Of a stretch of 64,000 nucleotides of DNA, positions 54,687-64,000 are shown piece after piece (positions within the stretch are counted from its first letter, which is position 1; the number at the start of each line of letters is the position of its first letter). The stretch comes from Xanthomonas fragariae (lineage in GTDB: Bacteria; Pseudomonadota; Gammaproteobacteria; Xanthomonadales; Xanthomonadaceae). The notes below the pieces were generated by a model. That model was not told where the DNA came from. It ran no database searches and saw only the letters and a program-made list of their open reading frames with translations. Location of the stretch: contig NZ_LT853882.1 of the NCBI RefSeq assembly GCF_900183975.1, positions 1,233,501 to 1,297,500 on the forward strand. Reading direction: 5' to 3'. The position numbers were made by a program, and so were the translations under genes.

Positions 54687-55406
54687 TCAAAGGCGGAAAG
54701 TTTCCCCCAGATACACGCGACGGACGTCGGGATTGGATAGCAACGCGTCTGGTGCCCCCTGAGCCAGCACGCCTCCCTCGGCGAGGATATACGCGCGGTC
54801 GCAGATTCCCAAGGTCTCGCGCACGTTGTGATCGGTGATCAACACACCGATACCGCGTTCCTTGAGGTGGATGACGATGCGCTGGATCTCGCCGACTGAA
54901 ATCGGATCCACGCCAGCGAACGGTTCATCGAGCAGCATCATGCGCGGCCTGGCCGCCAACGCGCGCGCGATCTCACAACGGCGCCGCTCGCCGCCGGAGA
55001 GGCTGGCGCCGAGCTGATCGGCCACGTGGGTGATCTGCAGTTCCTCCAGTAGCGAGGTCAGTTCTTTCTCACGGCCGGTCCTGTCCAGCTCGTCGCGCAG
55101 TTCCAGCACCAGTCGAATGTTGTCGGCCACGGTGAGCTTGCGGAACACCGACGGCTCCTGCGGCAGATAACCCACGCCGAGTTTCGCGCGTGCATACATC
55201 GGCTCGGCGGTCAGGTCGCGGCCGTCCAGCTCGATACGGCCCGCATCGGCCTCGACCAGGCCGACGATCATGTAGAAGCAGGTCGTCTTGCCGGCACCGT
55301 TGGGGCCGAGCACGCCGACCACTTCGCCGGCTTCGAGGGTCAGGCTGAATTCCTTGACCACTTCGCGTTGCTTGTACTTCTTGCGCAGACCGGTAGCGAC
55401 AAGCAT
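54687..55406 (-). CDS. lptB: LPS export ATPase LptB
   Basis: This 239-aa ABC ATPase powers lipopolysaccharide extraction from the inner membrane with LptFG and LptC. Walker A is 'GPNGAGKTT', the signature '[15 protein letters not shown]', and Walker B '[12 protein letters not shown]'; all are intact, followed by His in '[10 protein letters not shown]'. Its start overlaps the lptA stop by one base. Confidence 0.96.
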   Translation of the reverse strand: MLVATGLRKKYKQREVVKEFSLTLEAGEVVGVLGPNGAGKTTCFYMIVGLVEADAGRIELDGRDLTAEPMYARAKLGVGYLPQEPSVFRKLTVADNIRLVLELRDELDRTGREKELTSLLEELQITHVADQLGASLSGGERRRCEIARALAARPRMMLLDEPFAGVDPISVGEIQRIVIHLKERGIGVLITDHNVRETLGICDRAYILAEGGVLAQGAPDALLSNPDVRRVYLGETFRL

Positions 55407-55966
55407 TACTTCTTCCCCTGCGGCTTTGCGGCGGGCCTGGCTGCCGGTGCCGGTGCGGGCGTAGCCGCAGCGGGCGCGGCGTTCTTCGGCTGGATGATCG
55501 TACGCACGCGGCTGCCATCGCCGCCACTTTGCATATTGCCGGTCTTGGTGTTGTAGACCATGCGTTGGCCGGCGTTGGTGCCCTTGGGCGAATCGACCTT
55601 GTAATTGCCGGTCAGTACGATGATTTCGTCGGCTACCTGGTATTCGATGGTGTCAGCCTTGCCGTTCATCATGGCGCCGTCGTCCATCTGCTGCTTGAGC
55701 GTGGCCTGCTTGCCGTTGAGCACCACGCGGTCGGTCTGGCCGTTCTTCTGGAAGATGTCGGCGGTGTCGGCGTGGATCTCGAGCGTGCCCTGGGTGATCA
55801 CCACATTGCCGCTGAAGCGGCACTTGCCGCTGTCGTCGAGCATGTTGCAATCGTTGGCATTTGAATCGATCGCCATCGGCTGGTTGCGATCGCTGGTCTT
55901 GGCCATTGCCATCGCGGGCAACAGCAGCGCGGCAAACACCAGTTTAGCGGGCAGCATTCGGTTCAT
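55406..55966 (-). CDS. lptA: Periplasmic LPS bridge protein LptA
   Basis: LptA forms the beta-jellyroll bridge that carries LPS across the periplasm. The 186-aa protein has a signal peptide ([22 protein letters not shown]) and the OstA domain with '[20 protein letters not shown]'. The C-terminus is Ala/Pro/Lys-rich and low-complexity ([19 protein letters not shown]). The start at 55966 overlaps lptC by 23 bp; the internal Met4 is an alternative start. Confidence 0.94.
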   Translation of the reverse strand: MNRMLPAKLVFAALLLPAMAMAKTSDRNQPMAIDSNANDCNMLDDSGKCRFSGNVVITQGTLEIHADTADIFQKNGQTDRVVLNGKQATLKQQMDDGAMMNGKADTIEYQVADEIIVLTGNYKVDSPKGTNAGQRMVYNTKTGNMQSGGDGSRVRTIIQPKNAAPAAATPAPAPAARPAAKPQGKK

Positions 55967-56519
55967 AGCGGGTCTTGACCTGAGAAAGGAGCTTGTACTG
56001 GCGTGATTTGAGGTCGGCCTCGAAGCCGATGCCGCTTTGCATGATACCCGGCCGGCTCATGCTCACCGGGGCAGCGGTCTTGGCGATGTTTTGCTGCGGG
56101 AACACGTCCAGGCTTTGAGTACGAAACGTCGTCGGCGGGGTATTGCCGGTGGTCGGGCTGTCGCCGGACACATCGCCTTGCAGGCGCAGTTCGTCGCCCT
56201 TGGGGCTGATCCAGCCGGTTTTGGAGCGCAGCGTCCAGGGTTGATTGGCGTTGTCGGGCAGCAGAAACACCGGCGTGGTGATTTCCGAAGTCTGGTCGGC
56301 ACGGTTGCGGTGCATTTCCGGCGCGCGCAGCGTCATCGACTCCTTGCCGCTCTGCTTGTCCAGCGCGATCAACTCAAAATCGCGCAGCACGTAATCGGCG
56401 CGCGAATCGTCGACCGCCGCTGCGACCGGGCGCGCGCGCTGTTGCCACGCCGACCAGCCGGAGATGACGGCGGCGGCAAACAGCACAACCCCCAGAGTGG
56501 TGCGCCAATTCCAGCTCAT
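55944..56519 (-). CDS. lptC: LPS transport protein LptC
   Basis: LptC is a bitopic inner-membrane protein that receives LPS from LptBFG and hands it to LptA. I chose the ATG at 56519 (MSWNWRTTLGVVLFAAAVIS), which gives 191 aa with a single transmembrane helix at about 7-24 and a periplasmic jellyroll domain. It overlaps kdsC by 4 bp (ATGA) and lptA by 23 bp. A longer open frame upstream is the shadow of kdsC. Confidence 0.93.
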   Translation of the reverse strand: MSWNWRTTLGVVLFAAAVISGWSAWQQRARPVAAAVDDSRADYVLRDFELIALDKQSGKESMTLRAPEMHRNRADQTSEITTPVFLLPDNANQPWTLRSKTGWISPKGDELRLQGDVSGDSPTTGNTPPTTFRTQSLDVFPQQNIAKTAAPVSMSRPGIMQSGIGFEADLKSRQYKLLSQVKTRYEPNAAR

Positions 56520-57064
56520 GCGGAAAACCTTGCGATGATGCTTTCGACCTGGCCCTGCGCGGCAAGCACCACATCGCAGACCTCGCGCGCGGCGCCTTCG
56601 CCACCACGGGCGCGGGTATGCCACTGCACGCGCTCGGCGATCCACGGGTGCGCGTTGGCGGGCGCAACCGGCAGGCCGACCGCCAGTAGGGCCGGCAGGT
56701 CGGGCAGATCGTCGCCCATGAACAATACCTGGTCCAGCGACAAGCCGTGCTCCTGGCACAAGGCCAGCACCGCGAGCCGCTTGTTCTTGACCCCGATCTG
56801 CACATGCAGACCCAGATCCTGGCCGCGTTTTTCTGCCGACAGGCTGGCGCGCGCGGTGATCAGTGCGACATGGATGCCGGCCTGGTCGAGCTGCTTGAGG
56901 CCTTGGCCGTCGAGCACATTGAAGGATTTGCTCTCGTTGCCGGCATGGTCGTAATACAGGCGGCCATCGGTCAGGGTGCCATCGACGTCGAAGCACGCCA
57001 GGCGAATGCGCGCAGCGCTGCCGATCAAGTCGGCGGGCAGGTGTTGCAGAGGGGAATAGGGCAT
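56516..57064 (-). CDS. kdsC: 3-deoxy-D-manno-octulosonate 8-phosphate phosphatase KdsC
   Basis: KdsC dephosphorylates Kdo-8-phosphate, the third step of Kdo synthesis. The 182-aa HAD-family C0 phosphatase has DxD 'CFDVDGTLTDG', Thr/Ser motif II 'ALITARAS', Lys of 'VKNKRLAVL', and motif III 'FMGDDLPDLPAL'. ATG at 57064 is preferred over GTG at 57070. It is coupled to lptC by a 4-bp overlap. Confidence 0.93.
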   Translation of the reverse strand: MPYSPLQHLPADLIGSAARIRLACFDVDGTLTDGRLYYDHAGNESKSFNVLDGQGLKQLDQAGIHVALITARASLSAEKRGQDLGLHVQIGVKNKRLAVLALCQEHGLSLDQVLFMGDDLPDLPALLAVGLPVAPANAHPWIAERVQWHTRARGGEGAAREVCDVVLAAQGQVESIIARFSA

Positions 57065-57112
57065 CGGCACAAATCGGTAAGAACGGGGTTCCAGTGATGG
57101 AAGCTGAATCTG

Positions 57113-58114
57113 TTAGACCACCTTGGCGCGCAACAGGTCGTGAATGTTCAATGCGCCGACCGCGCGCTGCTGCGCATCGACCACGATCAGGCCATTGATC
57201 TTGTAATCCTCCATCAGCCGCGCAGCTTCGGCGGCCAGCTGGTCGGCGCCGATGGTCTTGGGGTTGCGCGTCATCACCTCGGCGATGCCGGCGCTGCGCA
57301 CGTCGATATCGCTGTCCAGCGCGCGGCGCAGATCGCCGTCGGTGAACAGTCCGATCAGCCGCCCGTCGTTGTCGACCACCGCAGTCATGCCGAGGCGTTT
57401 GCGGCTCATTTCCATCAGCGCCTCGCTCAGGCTGGCGTTTTCGGGTACCTGTGGCAGGTCGTCGCCGCCGTGCATTACGTCGGTGATATGCAGCAGCAGG
57501 CGGCGGCCCAGGCTGCCGGCCGGATGCGAGCGCGCGAAGTCGTCGGCAGTGAAGCCGCGCGCGTCGAGTAACGCGACCGCCAGTGCATCGCCCATCGCCA
57601 GCGAGGCAGTGGTACTGGAGGTGGGCGCCAGATGCAGCGGGCAGGCTTCGGTGCAGACGCTGACATCAAGATGCACGTCGGCTGCCTGGGCCAGGGTGGA
57701 GCTCGGGCAGCCGGTCATGGCGATGATCGGGTTGCCCTGGCGCTTGAGCACCGGCAGCAGCATGCGCACTTCGTCCGATTCGCCGGAATAGGACAGTGCC
57801 AGCACGATGTCGGCCTCGGTAATCATGCCTAGGTCGCCGTGACCGGCTTCGCCTGGATGCACGAAGAACGCCGGGGTGCCGGTGGAAGCCAGGGTGGCGG
57901 CGATCTTGCGCGCGATATGTCCGGATTTGCCCATGCCGGTAGCCACCACGCGCCCGCGCGAGGCCAGTACCAGCCGGCACGCTGCAGCGAATTCGCTGCC
58001 GATCCGCGCACCTACGCTGGTCAGCGCCTCGCGCTCGATCTGCAGCACGTGCTGCCCGCTGGCGACCAGGCTGGCGTCGCTGACGGTGGCGGAGGGCAGG
58101 TGCGAGACGACCAT
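57113..58114 (-). CDS. kdsD: Arabinose-5-phosphate isomerase KdsD/KpsF
   Basis: KdsD converts ribulose-5-phosphate to arabinose-5-phosphate for Kdo synthesis. The 333-aa protein has an N-terminal SIS domain (about 40-175) with 'ATGMGKSGHIARKIAATLAS' and 'ALSYSGESDE', and two C-terminal CBS domains ('VMTRNPKTIGADQLAAEAAR'). It is the first gene of the kdsD-kdsC-lptC-lptA-lptB-rpoN run and diverges from bolA, with 53 bp between starts that must hold both promoters. Confidence 0.95.
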   Translation of the reverse strand: MVVSHLPSATVSDASLVASGQHVLQIEREALTSVGARIGSEFAAACRLVLASRGRVVATGMGKSGHIARKIAATLASTGTPAFFVHPGEAGHGDLGMITEADIVLALSYSGESDEVRMLLPVLKRQGNPIIAMTGCPSSTLAQAADVHLDVSVCTEACPLHLAPTSSTTASLAMGDALAVALLDARGFTADDFARSHPAGSLGRRLLLHITDVMHGGDDLPQVPENASLSEALMEMSRKRLGMTAVVDNDGRLIGLFTDGDLRRALDSDIDVRSAGIAEVMTRNPKTIGADQLAAEAARLMEDYKINGLIVVDAQQRAVGALNIHDLLRAKVV

Positions 58115-58167
58115 GCAGGACTCGGGTGAAGAGTAGAATGTGCGCTCATTTTATGAGGAAACGCCCT

Positions 58168-58395
58168 TTGGACGCCGAAACCATCCGTAAACTCATCGAA
58201 TCCGGCTTGCCCGAAGCCCGCGTCGACGTGCACGGCGACGACGGCGTGCACTTCGAGGCGACCGTGATCAGCCCCACATTTGCCGGCAAGGCCCCGTTGG
58301 CGCGCCACCGCATGGTCTACGCGACCCTGGGCGAATTGATGGGCGGAGCGATCCACGCGCTGCAGCTCAAGACGCTGACCCCCGACGAAGGCTGA
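58168..58395 (+). CDS. BolA/IbaG-family protein
   Basis: This 75-aa BolA-fold protein partners monothiol glutaredoxins and affects envelope and iron homeostasis. I prefer the TTG at 58168 (MDAETIRKLIESGLPEARVD) because GAGGAA (58155-58160) sits at the right distance. The ATG at 58153 is an alternative five codons earlier, but it lacks a ribosome-binding site. The conserved 'HRMVYATLGELMGG' and His in 'GVHFEATVIS' are present. In other proteobacteria ibaG similarly precedes murA. Confidence 0.87.
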   Translation: MDAETIRKLIESGLPEARVDVHGDDGVHFEATVISPTFAGKAPLARHRMVYATLGELMGGAIHALQLKTLTPDEG

Positions 58396-58449
58396 GCGTC
58401 TGTCCGACCTGGCTTGACTGCGCTGCACAAGTGTCCAGGCCACCGATAG

Positions 58450-60104
<1,655 letters not shown>

Positions 60105-60195
60105 ACCTTGATTCTAAGCATTTCCACGCGTGTTACGGAGATTTCGCTGCGTGTAACACGGAACGAAAAAGCCCGGCATGCAGCCGTAATGCTGT

Positions 60196-61179
60196 TCACT
60201 TAAGCGGAGCAGCCTTTGGATCTACCGGATAGCGGGTCTTCGAGATCTTCACCGTCCTTGGCCGCGTAGGCCTCGGACGGTGATCGAGGAGCAGGCTCGC
60301 GATGCCTGAGCGAAGCTGGGATAGGCGTCTTCCTGTGGCGGAAGCCGGATTGGCTGCGGCCATCACGATGAGTTGCACTGCGATGTACTGGCAGACCGGT
60401 TTGAATCGGATGTCCGAAGGCGTTCTGCCAAACGCCACAGCTGCCTGGCTGGCTTCACGCCGAATGCTGTTAAGCCAGCAGCAACCCCCAGACTTGCTGG
60501 TACACCAAGTCGATCTTTTTGCTACGCAACGTTGTCGCGTTGTGCTGCATCGAGCTTTTGATGTCGCGCAAACCCAGTTCGATTTCCTATCGCTCCTGGT
60601 AAAGCGTTGCGACAGACTTGGCGCTGTAAGTGGTGGCAGGCAACAAGGTCAGTACCGCCTTTCTCTTCCCCTGATGCAGATAGCTCACTTCACGCACGTC
60701 CCAGTGCGTGGGAAGCGCTGGATTGGGTTTTCTGGCCTGTGGCGAGACACGCATGCGCAGTAATCGATCATCAGTGCCATAACGCACTGATTTGCTCAGC
60801 CACCAAGCCCTTGCGTGCTGGTGTCAGCCAGTGGCGTGGAGTGGCGAGCGACAGCAACAAATCAGCGCTCCAGAACCCTTTGTCGAACGCCGCTGCGCGC
60901 CAACAGATCTTCTGAGGCCAGCGATTGTGCGCAGATGTTCAAACGACGTGCGACCTCGTGCACCGGGACCTCGTGCACCGGTTCGTCACGGAACAACGCT
61001 ATGCCCAGGACAAGCCACAACACCTGATCACTGGGAAGGCGCCGACGTCGGATACTGGCCTGAGAAGACAGTTCCAGCGCGCTGGCTACCCACTCCACCG
61101 GAATATTCTGCGTAAAGGTGCTCAGGTCACAGAAGTTGAACAGGTCGCCAAGGTCGAACAGCTGCTGGTGAAGGGACAC
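60196..61179 (-). pseudogene. IS4-family transposase, broken
   Basis: The N-terminal part reads from a GTG at 61179 (VSLHQQLFDLGDLFNF, 'RRRLPSDQVLWLVLGIALFR'). It breaks near 60860. A middle part (60587-60787; 'WDVREVSYLHQGKRKAVLTL') is followed by 'LYQERWEIELGLRDIK', the Y-R-E-K signature of IS4 enzymes, and a C-terminal part 60196-60438 ('VAFGRTPSDIRFKPVCQYIA') in another frame. A deletion of a few hundred bases and frame changes make it inactive. Confidence 0.87.
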
Positions 61180-61182
61180 AAA

Positions 61183-61216
61183 AAAATCCGATACCAGAGG
61201 TCTGGTATCGGATTTT
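61183..61216 (-). terminator. 34-bp palindrome in the IS4 transposase leader, terminator-like
   Basis: Perfect 16-bp arms AAAATCCGATACCAGA (61183-61198) and their complement (61201-61216) surround only GG. On the - strand it is followed by a run of seven T, immediately before the transposase GTG. It should stop outside transcription from entering the transposase gene. Confidence 0.75.
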
Positions 61217-61410
61217 CGGTGACTCAATTGCTTAAGTGAGCAGCATTACGGCATGCAGCCGGGTTTTTTCGTGATCGATTGTCAAAGTATCGCACCGAGC
61301 AATCGAGCAGGCATCGTATCTTGGTAGAAGCGTGCTGGCGCGCGATGCAGCTTTACCGGCAACGCCTCATCGCGCACCAATGCGCTGCTACGATGGCCTG
61401 CGTGCATAGC

Positions 61411-62094
61411 TCAGCGCAGCGCCTTAATGGTCAGATCCAGCGCGTCCTGGCCTTTTTCCTTCTGCAGCAAACGCGCCGGCACCGGCAGGTCCTTGACCAC
61501 CCACGCGATCAATTCCTTGTCGCCGTCCACGCGCGACACCTTGGTCGCCTGTTCCTGCTTGCCGTTGACGGTGATGGTTTCCTTGCCGATCACCTTGTAG
61601 CTCATCGGCTTGATGTGGCCTTCGTCCACCATGCGGTAATTCAACGGCTTGCCGGCGACCAGATCGCGGGTGATTGCCAGGTTGATCAGCAGCGCGTCCA
61701 TGTCGCCGGGCTGCAGCTTGACCGGGCCACGGCGGTCCGGTTTGATGTCGCCGCCCCAGGTGGCCTGGCTGGTCTTCCAATCGTAGTTGGCAGTGACGTT
61801 GCGGCGCTTGACCATCATCGACGAGGTGTCGTTGCTGCTGACCGGGCGCAGCCGACCGTTGCTCTCTTCGAACACGGTGCTCTGGGTCAGGTTAGCCAGC
61901 TGATTCTGGATGGTGAGCGTGTAGCGCCACTGATTGGAGCCGGCTGCGGCCAGGGTCATGGTGCCGTCAGCCTGCATGCCCATGTAGTTGGCCGAATAAT
62001 CGGCCTGGAACGGCTGCATGGCGAAGGCCGGTAGGCTGGCCATGGTCAATGCGGCCGCAGCAATCAGCGAGTAGGTGTAGGAAATGGTCTTCAT
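61411..62094 (-). CDS. DUF3108 exported protein, paralogue 1
   Basis: This 227-aa protein has a signal peptide (MKTISYTYSLIAAAALTMASLPAFA). The DUF3108 beta-rich domain follows ('PFQADYSANYMGMQADGTMT…NQWRYTLTIQNQLANLTQST' in part). The C-terminal 'LLQKEKGQDALDLTIK' is typical of the family. The role is unknown; the family is periplasmic and often next to purine genes in xanthomonads. It lies 3 bp downstream of a second, divergent paralogue, so the two are co-transcribed. A gap of 150 bp follows to the IS4 remnant. Confidence 0.85.
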   Translation of the reverse strand: MKTISYTYSLIAAAALTMASLPAFAMQPFQADYSANYMGMQADGTMTLAAAGSNQWRYTLTIQNQLANLTQSTVFEESNGRLRPVSSNDTSSMMVKRRNVTANYDWKTSQATWGGDIKPDRRGPVKLQPGDMDALLINLAITRDLVAGKPLNYRMVDEGHIKPMSYKVIGKETITVNGKQEQATKVSRVDGDKELIAWVVKDLPVPARLLQKEKGQDALDLTIKALR

Positions 62095-62097
62095 GGG

Positions 62098-62895
62098 TCA
62101 GGCTCCTTGGTATTGGACCAGGCGCAGATCGACCTGATCCTCACCTTTATCACGTTGCAGGATGCGCACTGGAGTGGGAACTCCGTTGGCGATCCAGAGA
62201 ATGGTTTCGTTGTCGCCGCTGTTGACGCGATACACGCGCAACGCGTTGTAACTCAGGTCGCCGACCTGCACCAATTCGGTAGCATCGGCGGCGCGGTAAT
62301 CGTATTGGCGCACCCGGCCGACATCGACGTAGCGATAGCTCAGGCTGCGTCCGGGCTGGGCGTCGCGCATCAGCGACAGATTCAGCGACAGCGCGCTCTG
62401 GTCACCGCGCTGCAGTGGAATCGGCTGTTGGCGCTCTTTCTTCAAGTCGCCGTCCCACTGCGCGGTGCCAGCTTGCCAGTTGTATGTGCCGGTGACCTTC
62501 TTGCCGAAGAACACCGCCTTGCGCACCGTGCTCTGGCTCAGCGGCACATATGTGTTGCCGTCGACACGCAATACCGTGCTCTGTTCCAGGTTCAGTCCGA
62601 GAATGCTGGCGAACCCTTTGCGCCCGCGCACCGACATGTCGATGCGCCACTGGTTGCCTTCGCCGTGGCTGACCTGCATGGTGGCATCGCCGGCCTCCTT
62701 GCCGCGGTAGAACGCCTGATAGGTCGCCACGAATGGCTCAAGCGGTGGTGGCGTCCAGGTGCTGGGCGGCAGGGCCGGCGTCGCTGGCGTTGCCGTTGGT
62801 ACAGGCGCGGGTGCTGTCTCCTGAGCACGACCTGTGCCTGCCTGGCAGAGCAGGGCAGTGATCAACAACGTTGCGGCGATGGGGAGGACTTTCAT
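62098..62895 (-). CDS. DUF3108 exported protein, paralogue 2
   Basis: This 265-aa protein shares the domain plan of the next gene: signal peptide (MKVLPIAATLLITALLCQAG), a Pro/Thr/Ala-rich linker (about 25-50), and DUF3108 ('PFVATYQAFYRGKEAGDATM…NQWRIDMSVRGRKGF', in part), ending 'ILQRDKGEDQVDLRLVQYQG'. I chose the ATG at 62895; an extension to 63012 lacks family similarity. Tandem duplication with divergence is likely, as both keep the 'RGDQSALSLNLSLMRD'/'PGDMDALLINLAITRD' core. It sits 65 bp after purN. Confidence 0.86.
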   Translation of the reverse strand: MKVLPIAATLLITALLCQAGTGRAQETAPAPVPTATPATPALPPSTWTPPPLEPFVATYQAFYRGKEAGDATMQVSHGEGNQWRIDMSVRGRKGFASILGLNLEQSTVLRVDGNTYVPLSQSTVRKAVFFGKKVTGTYNWQAGTAQWDGDLKKERQQPIPLQRGDQSALSLNLSLMRDAQPGRSLSYRYVDVGRVRQYDYRAADATELVQVGDLSYNALRVYRVNSGDNETILWIANGVPTPVRILQRDKGEDQVDLRLVQYQGA

Positions 62896-62960
62896 GCGCT
62901 GAGAGCGAGCACGTGGGCCGCAAGGATGTCCTAGGCAGGATGAGGAGGGCGTATCCGCGC

Positions 62961-63629
62961 TCAGACGAGCGCGGTGTTTGCGGACTCTAGTCGCAGTGGC
63001 GTAAACAGGCACTGACCGTCGATGTGGACGCGGTCGCCTTGGACGACGACGCGGCCGCTGGCGAGCAGGTCCAGCGTGGCCAGCAACAGCGGATGCTCGC
63101 GGGCCAGCACGCGCGCGGCCAGCTGCTCGGCGCTGTCCTCGGGCAGCACCGGCACGCGGGCCTGCGCGATCACCATGCCCGCATCCAGTTCCGGTACCAC
63201 CAGATGCACGCTAGCGCCATGTTCGACATCGCCGGCTTCCAGCGCGCGGGCGTGCGTGTGCAGGCCGCGGTATTTGGGCAGCAGTGATGGGTGGATATTG
63301 AGTATGCGCCCGGCGAAGCGCCGCACCAGCGGCTCGCCGAGGATGCGCATGTAGCCGGCGCAGATCACCCAATCCGGCTGCACTGCGGCAATCGCATCGC
63401 CCAGCGCGGCATCGAAGGCAGCGCGATCGGCGAAGTTGCGCGGGCTGGCGCTCCAGCGGCGTGCTTGGTCCACCTTCTGCAAGGCCGGCGCCCGCGGGCG
63501 ATCGGAAAACACCCCGACCACCTCGGCCTGCAGCCGACCGCTGGCGATCGCATCGACAATGGCATGCAGATTGCTGCCGCGGCCCGAGGCCAGGACGGCC
63601 AGGCGCAAGTGGGAGTCAGCGGCGCGCAT
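62961..63629 (-). CDS. purN: Phosphoribosylglycinamide formyltransferase PurN
   Basis: PurN formylates GAR using 10-formyl-THF in purine synthesis. From ATG 63629 it has 222 aa: 'AVLASGRGSNLHAIVDAI', the 'ICAGYMRILG' strand, and the catalytic Asn-His-Asp set in 'LNIHPSLLPKYRGLHTHARAL' (in part) and 'VPELDAGMVIAQA'. A TTG start at 63638 is less likely. It follows purM by about 104 bp, the usual purMN order. Confidence 0.95.
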   Translation of the reverse strand: MRAADSHLRLAVLASGRGSNLHAIVDAIASGRLQAEVVGVFSDRPRAPALQKVDQARRWSASPRNFADRAAFDAALGDAIAAVQPDWVICAGYMRILGEPLVRRFAGRILNIHPSLLPKYRGLHTHARALEAGDVEHGASVHLVVPELDAGMVIAQARVPVLPEDSAEQLAARVLAREHPLLLATLDLLASGRVVVQGDRVHIDGQCLFTPLRLESANTALV

Positions 63630-63733
63630 TGAACACAATCCTCACAACGGGATAGGCGGCCAGGCAGCCGAGAGAGTTAGCGCTGGCCGATGCCGGCAGT
63701 GCAAGTGGGGTAGCGTCCATGCAGATTCCTAGA

Positions 63734-64000
63734 TCAACCGATGCGCACGCGCTCATCGCCCTGCGCCGGTACCACTTTGCCGATGCGCCAATGCGCCAAC
63801 GACTGCGCATCCAGCGCCTGTTCCAGCGCGGCCGCCTGCTCGGGCGCGGCGATCAGCACGAAGCCGATGCCGCAATTGAAGGTGCGCCACATTTCGGCAT
63901 CGGCTACCGCGCCTTCGCGTTGCAGCCAAGCAAACACCAGCGGCAGTGTCCAGGCTTTTGCGTTGATGTCCAGGCCCAGCCCGTCGGGGATCACGCGGAT
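63734..64000 (-). CDS. purM: Phosphoribosylformylglycinamidine cyclo-ligase PurM, C-terminal part only
   Basis: The frame is open to the window edge ('IRVIPDGLGLDINAKAWTLP' downstream to 'WRIGKVVPAQGDERVRIG'), so the N-terminal ~260 residues lie beyond 64000. The visible 88 aa are the AIRS C-terminal domain with 'MWRTFNCGIGFVLIAA', a hallmark of PurM. It is the upstream partner of purN. Confidence 0.95.
   Translation of the reverse strand: MRVIPDGLGLDINAKAWTLPLVFAWLQREGAVADAEMWRTFNCGIGFVLIAAPEQAAALEQALDAQSLAHWRIGKVVPAQGDERVRIG

Larger units (their letters stand above)
60187..61248 (-). mobile_element. Internally deleted IS4-family element (1,062 bp)
   Basis: Terminal inverted repeats TAATGCTGTTCACTTAAG (60187-60204) and the complement of TAATGCTGCTCACTTAAG (61231-61248) differ by one base. 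Target duplications of 13 bp (60174-60186 and 61249-61261) are identical, indicating a single simple insertion. The element is shorter than a usual IS4 member because the transposase gene has an internal deletion. Confidence 0.92.
60166..61267 (+). terminator. Rho-independent terminator split by the IS4 insertion
   Basis: Upstream half AAAAAGCCCGGC (60166-60177) and downstream half GCCGGGTTTTTT (61256-61267) would form a hairpin with loop ATGCA if the IS were removed. The 13 bp CGGCATGCAGCCG that form the tip of this hairpin are present on both sides of the IS as a target duplication. Confidence 0.85.

Noticed and set aside
63639..63733. Small gene between purM and purN
   Set aside because: The open frame there overlaps both genes and has no start context or conserved sequence.

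Overview
The window is a high-GC gammaproteobacterial chromosome segment. The gene families point to Xanthomonas: an X-T4SS VirD4 with XVIPCD-tailed killing effectors, a Xanthomonas-type carbohydrate TonB receptor locus for plant N-glycans, and IS families common in that genus. Insertion sequences, relics and truncated genes make up a large share of the middle, so an IS-rich species or pathovar is likely. I cannot fix the species from sequence alone.

Layout. 1-10.2 kb is conserved core on the + strand: the end of an Hsp20 gene, a CbpA-type DnaJ, a PilH-like receiver, hflK-hflC, a DUF2065 gene, purA and a secreted M1 aminopeptidase. 10.4-21.8 kb is accessory. It holds an antibacterial T4SS effector/immunity pair on the - strand, a complete IS3 element, an unknown secreted protein, an IS5 element abutting a decayed IS427-like element, a secreted M12-type metalloprotease, an IS407-like IS3 element (copy 1) and a bacteriocin-type ABC exporter cut by that IS. 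21.9-37.4 kb is a plant N-glycan utilisation locus on the - strand (TonB receptor, GH29, GH18, GH20, GH2, GH3), with glucokinase divergent from the receptor and palindromic operator-like sites between them. 37.7-43.7 kb holds virD4 with an upstream lipase-type T4SS effector and its putative immunity gene. 43.8-45.0 kb is IS407-like copy 2, in the same orientation as copy 1, followed by about 1.2 kb of gene debris. 46.3-58.1 kb is core again on the - strand: mgtE, the nitrogen-type PTS set (EI, HPr, EIIA-Man, rapZ, hprK, ptsN), hpf, rpoN, lptB-lptA-lptC, kdsC and kdsD. 58.1-64 kb has bolA, murA and a small EF-hand gene on the + strand, an IS4-type element sitting inside a Rho-independent terminator, then two DUF3108 genes, purN and the end of purM on the - strand.

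How the parts work together. The TonB receptor and the exo/endo-glycosidases would take apart the core of plant N-glycans (fucose, chitobiose, GlcNAc, beta-mannose, xylose). The two XVIPCD proteins would be delivered by the VirD4-coupled type IV secretion system into rival bacteria, each beside a protector gene. The rpoN/PTS-Ntr/lpt/kds cluster joins envelope LPS transport and Kdo synthesis with phosphorelay control.

The most interesting points are: the two effector/immunity modules, one with a frameshifted secretion tail; the matching 23-bp lesion in both IS407-like copies that bracket about 24 kb; the apparent truncation of the N-glycan cluster after GH3; and the IS4 insertion that split a terminator and duplicated 13 bp of it.
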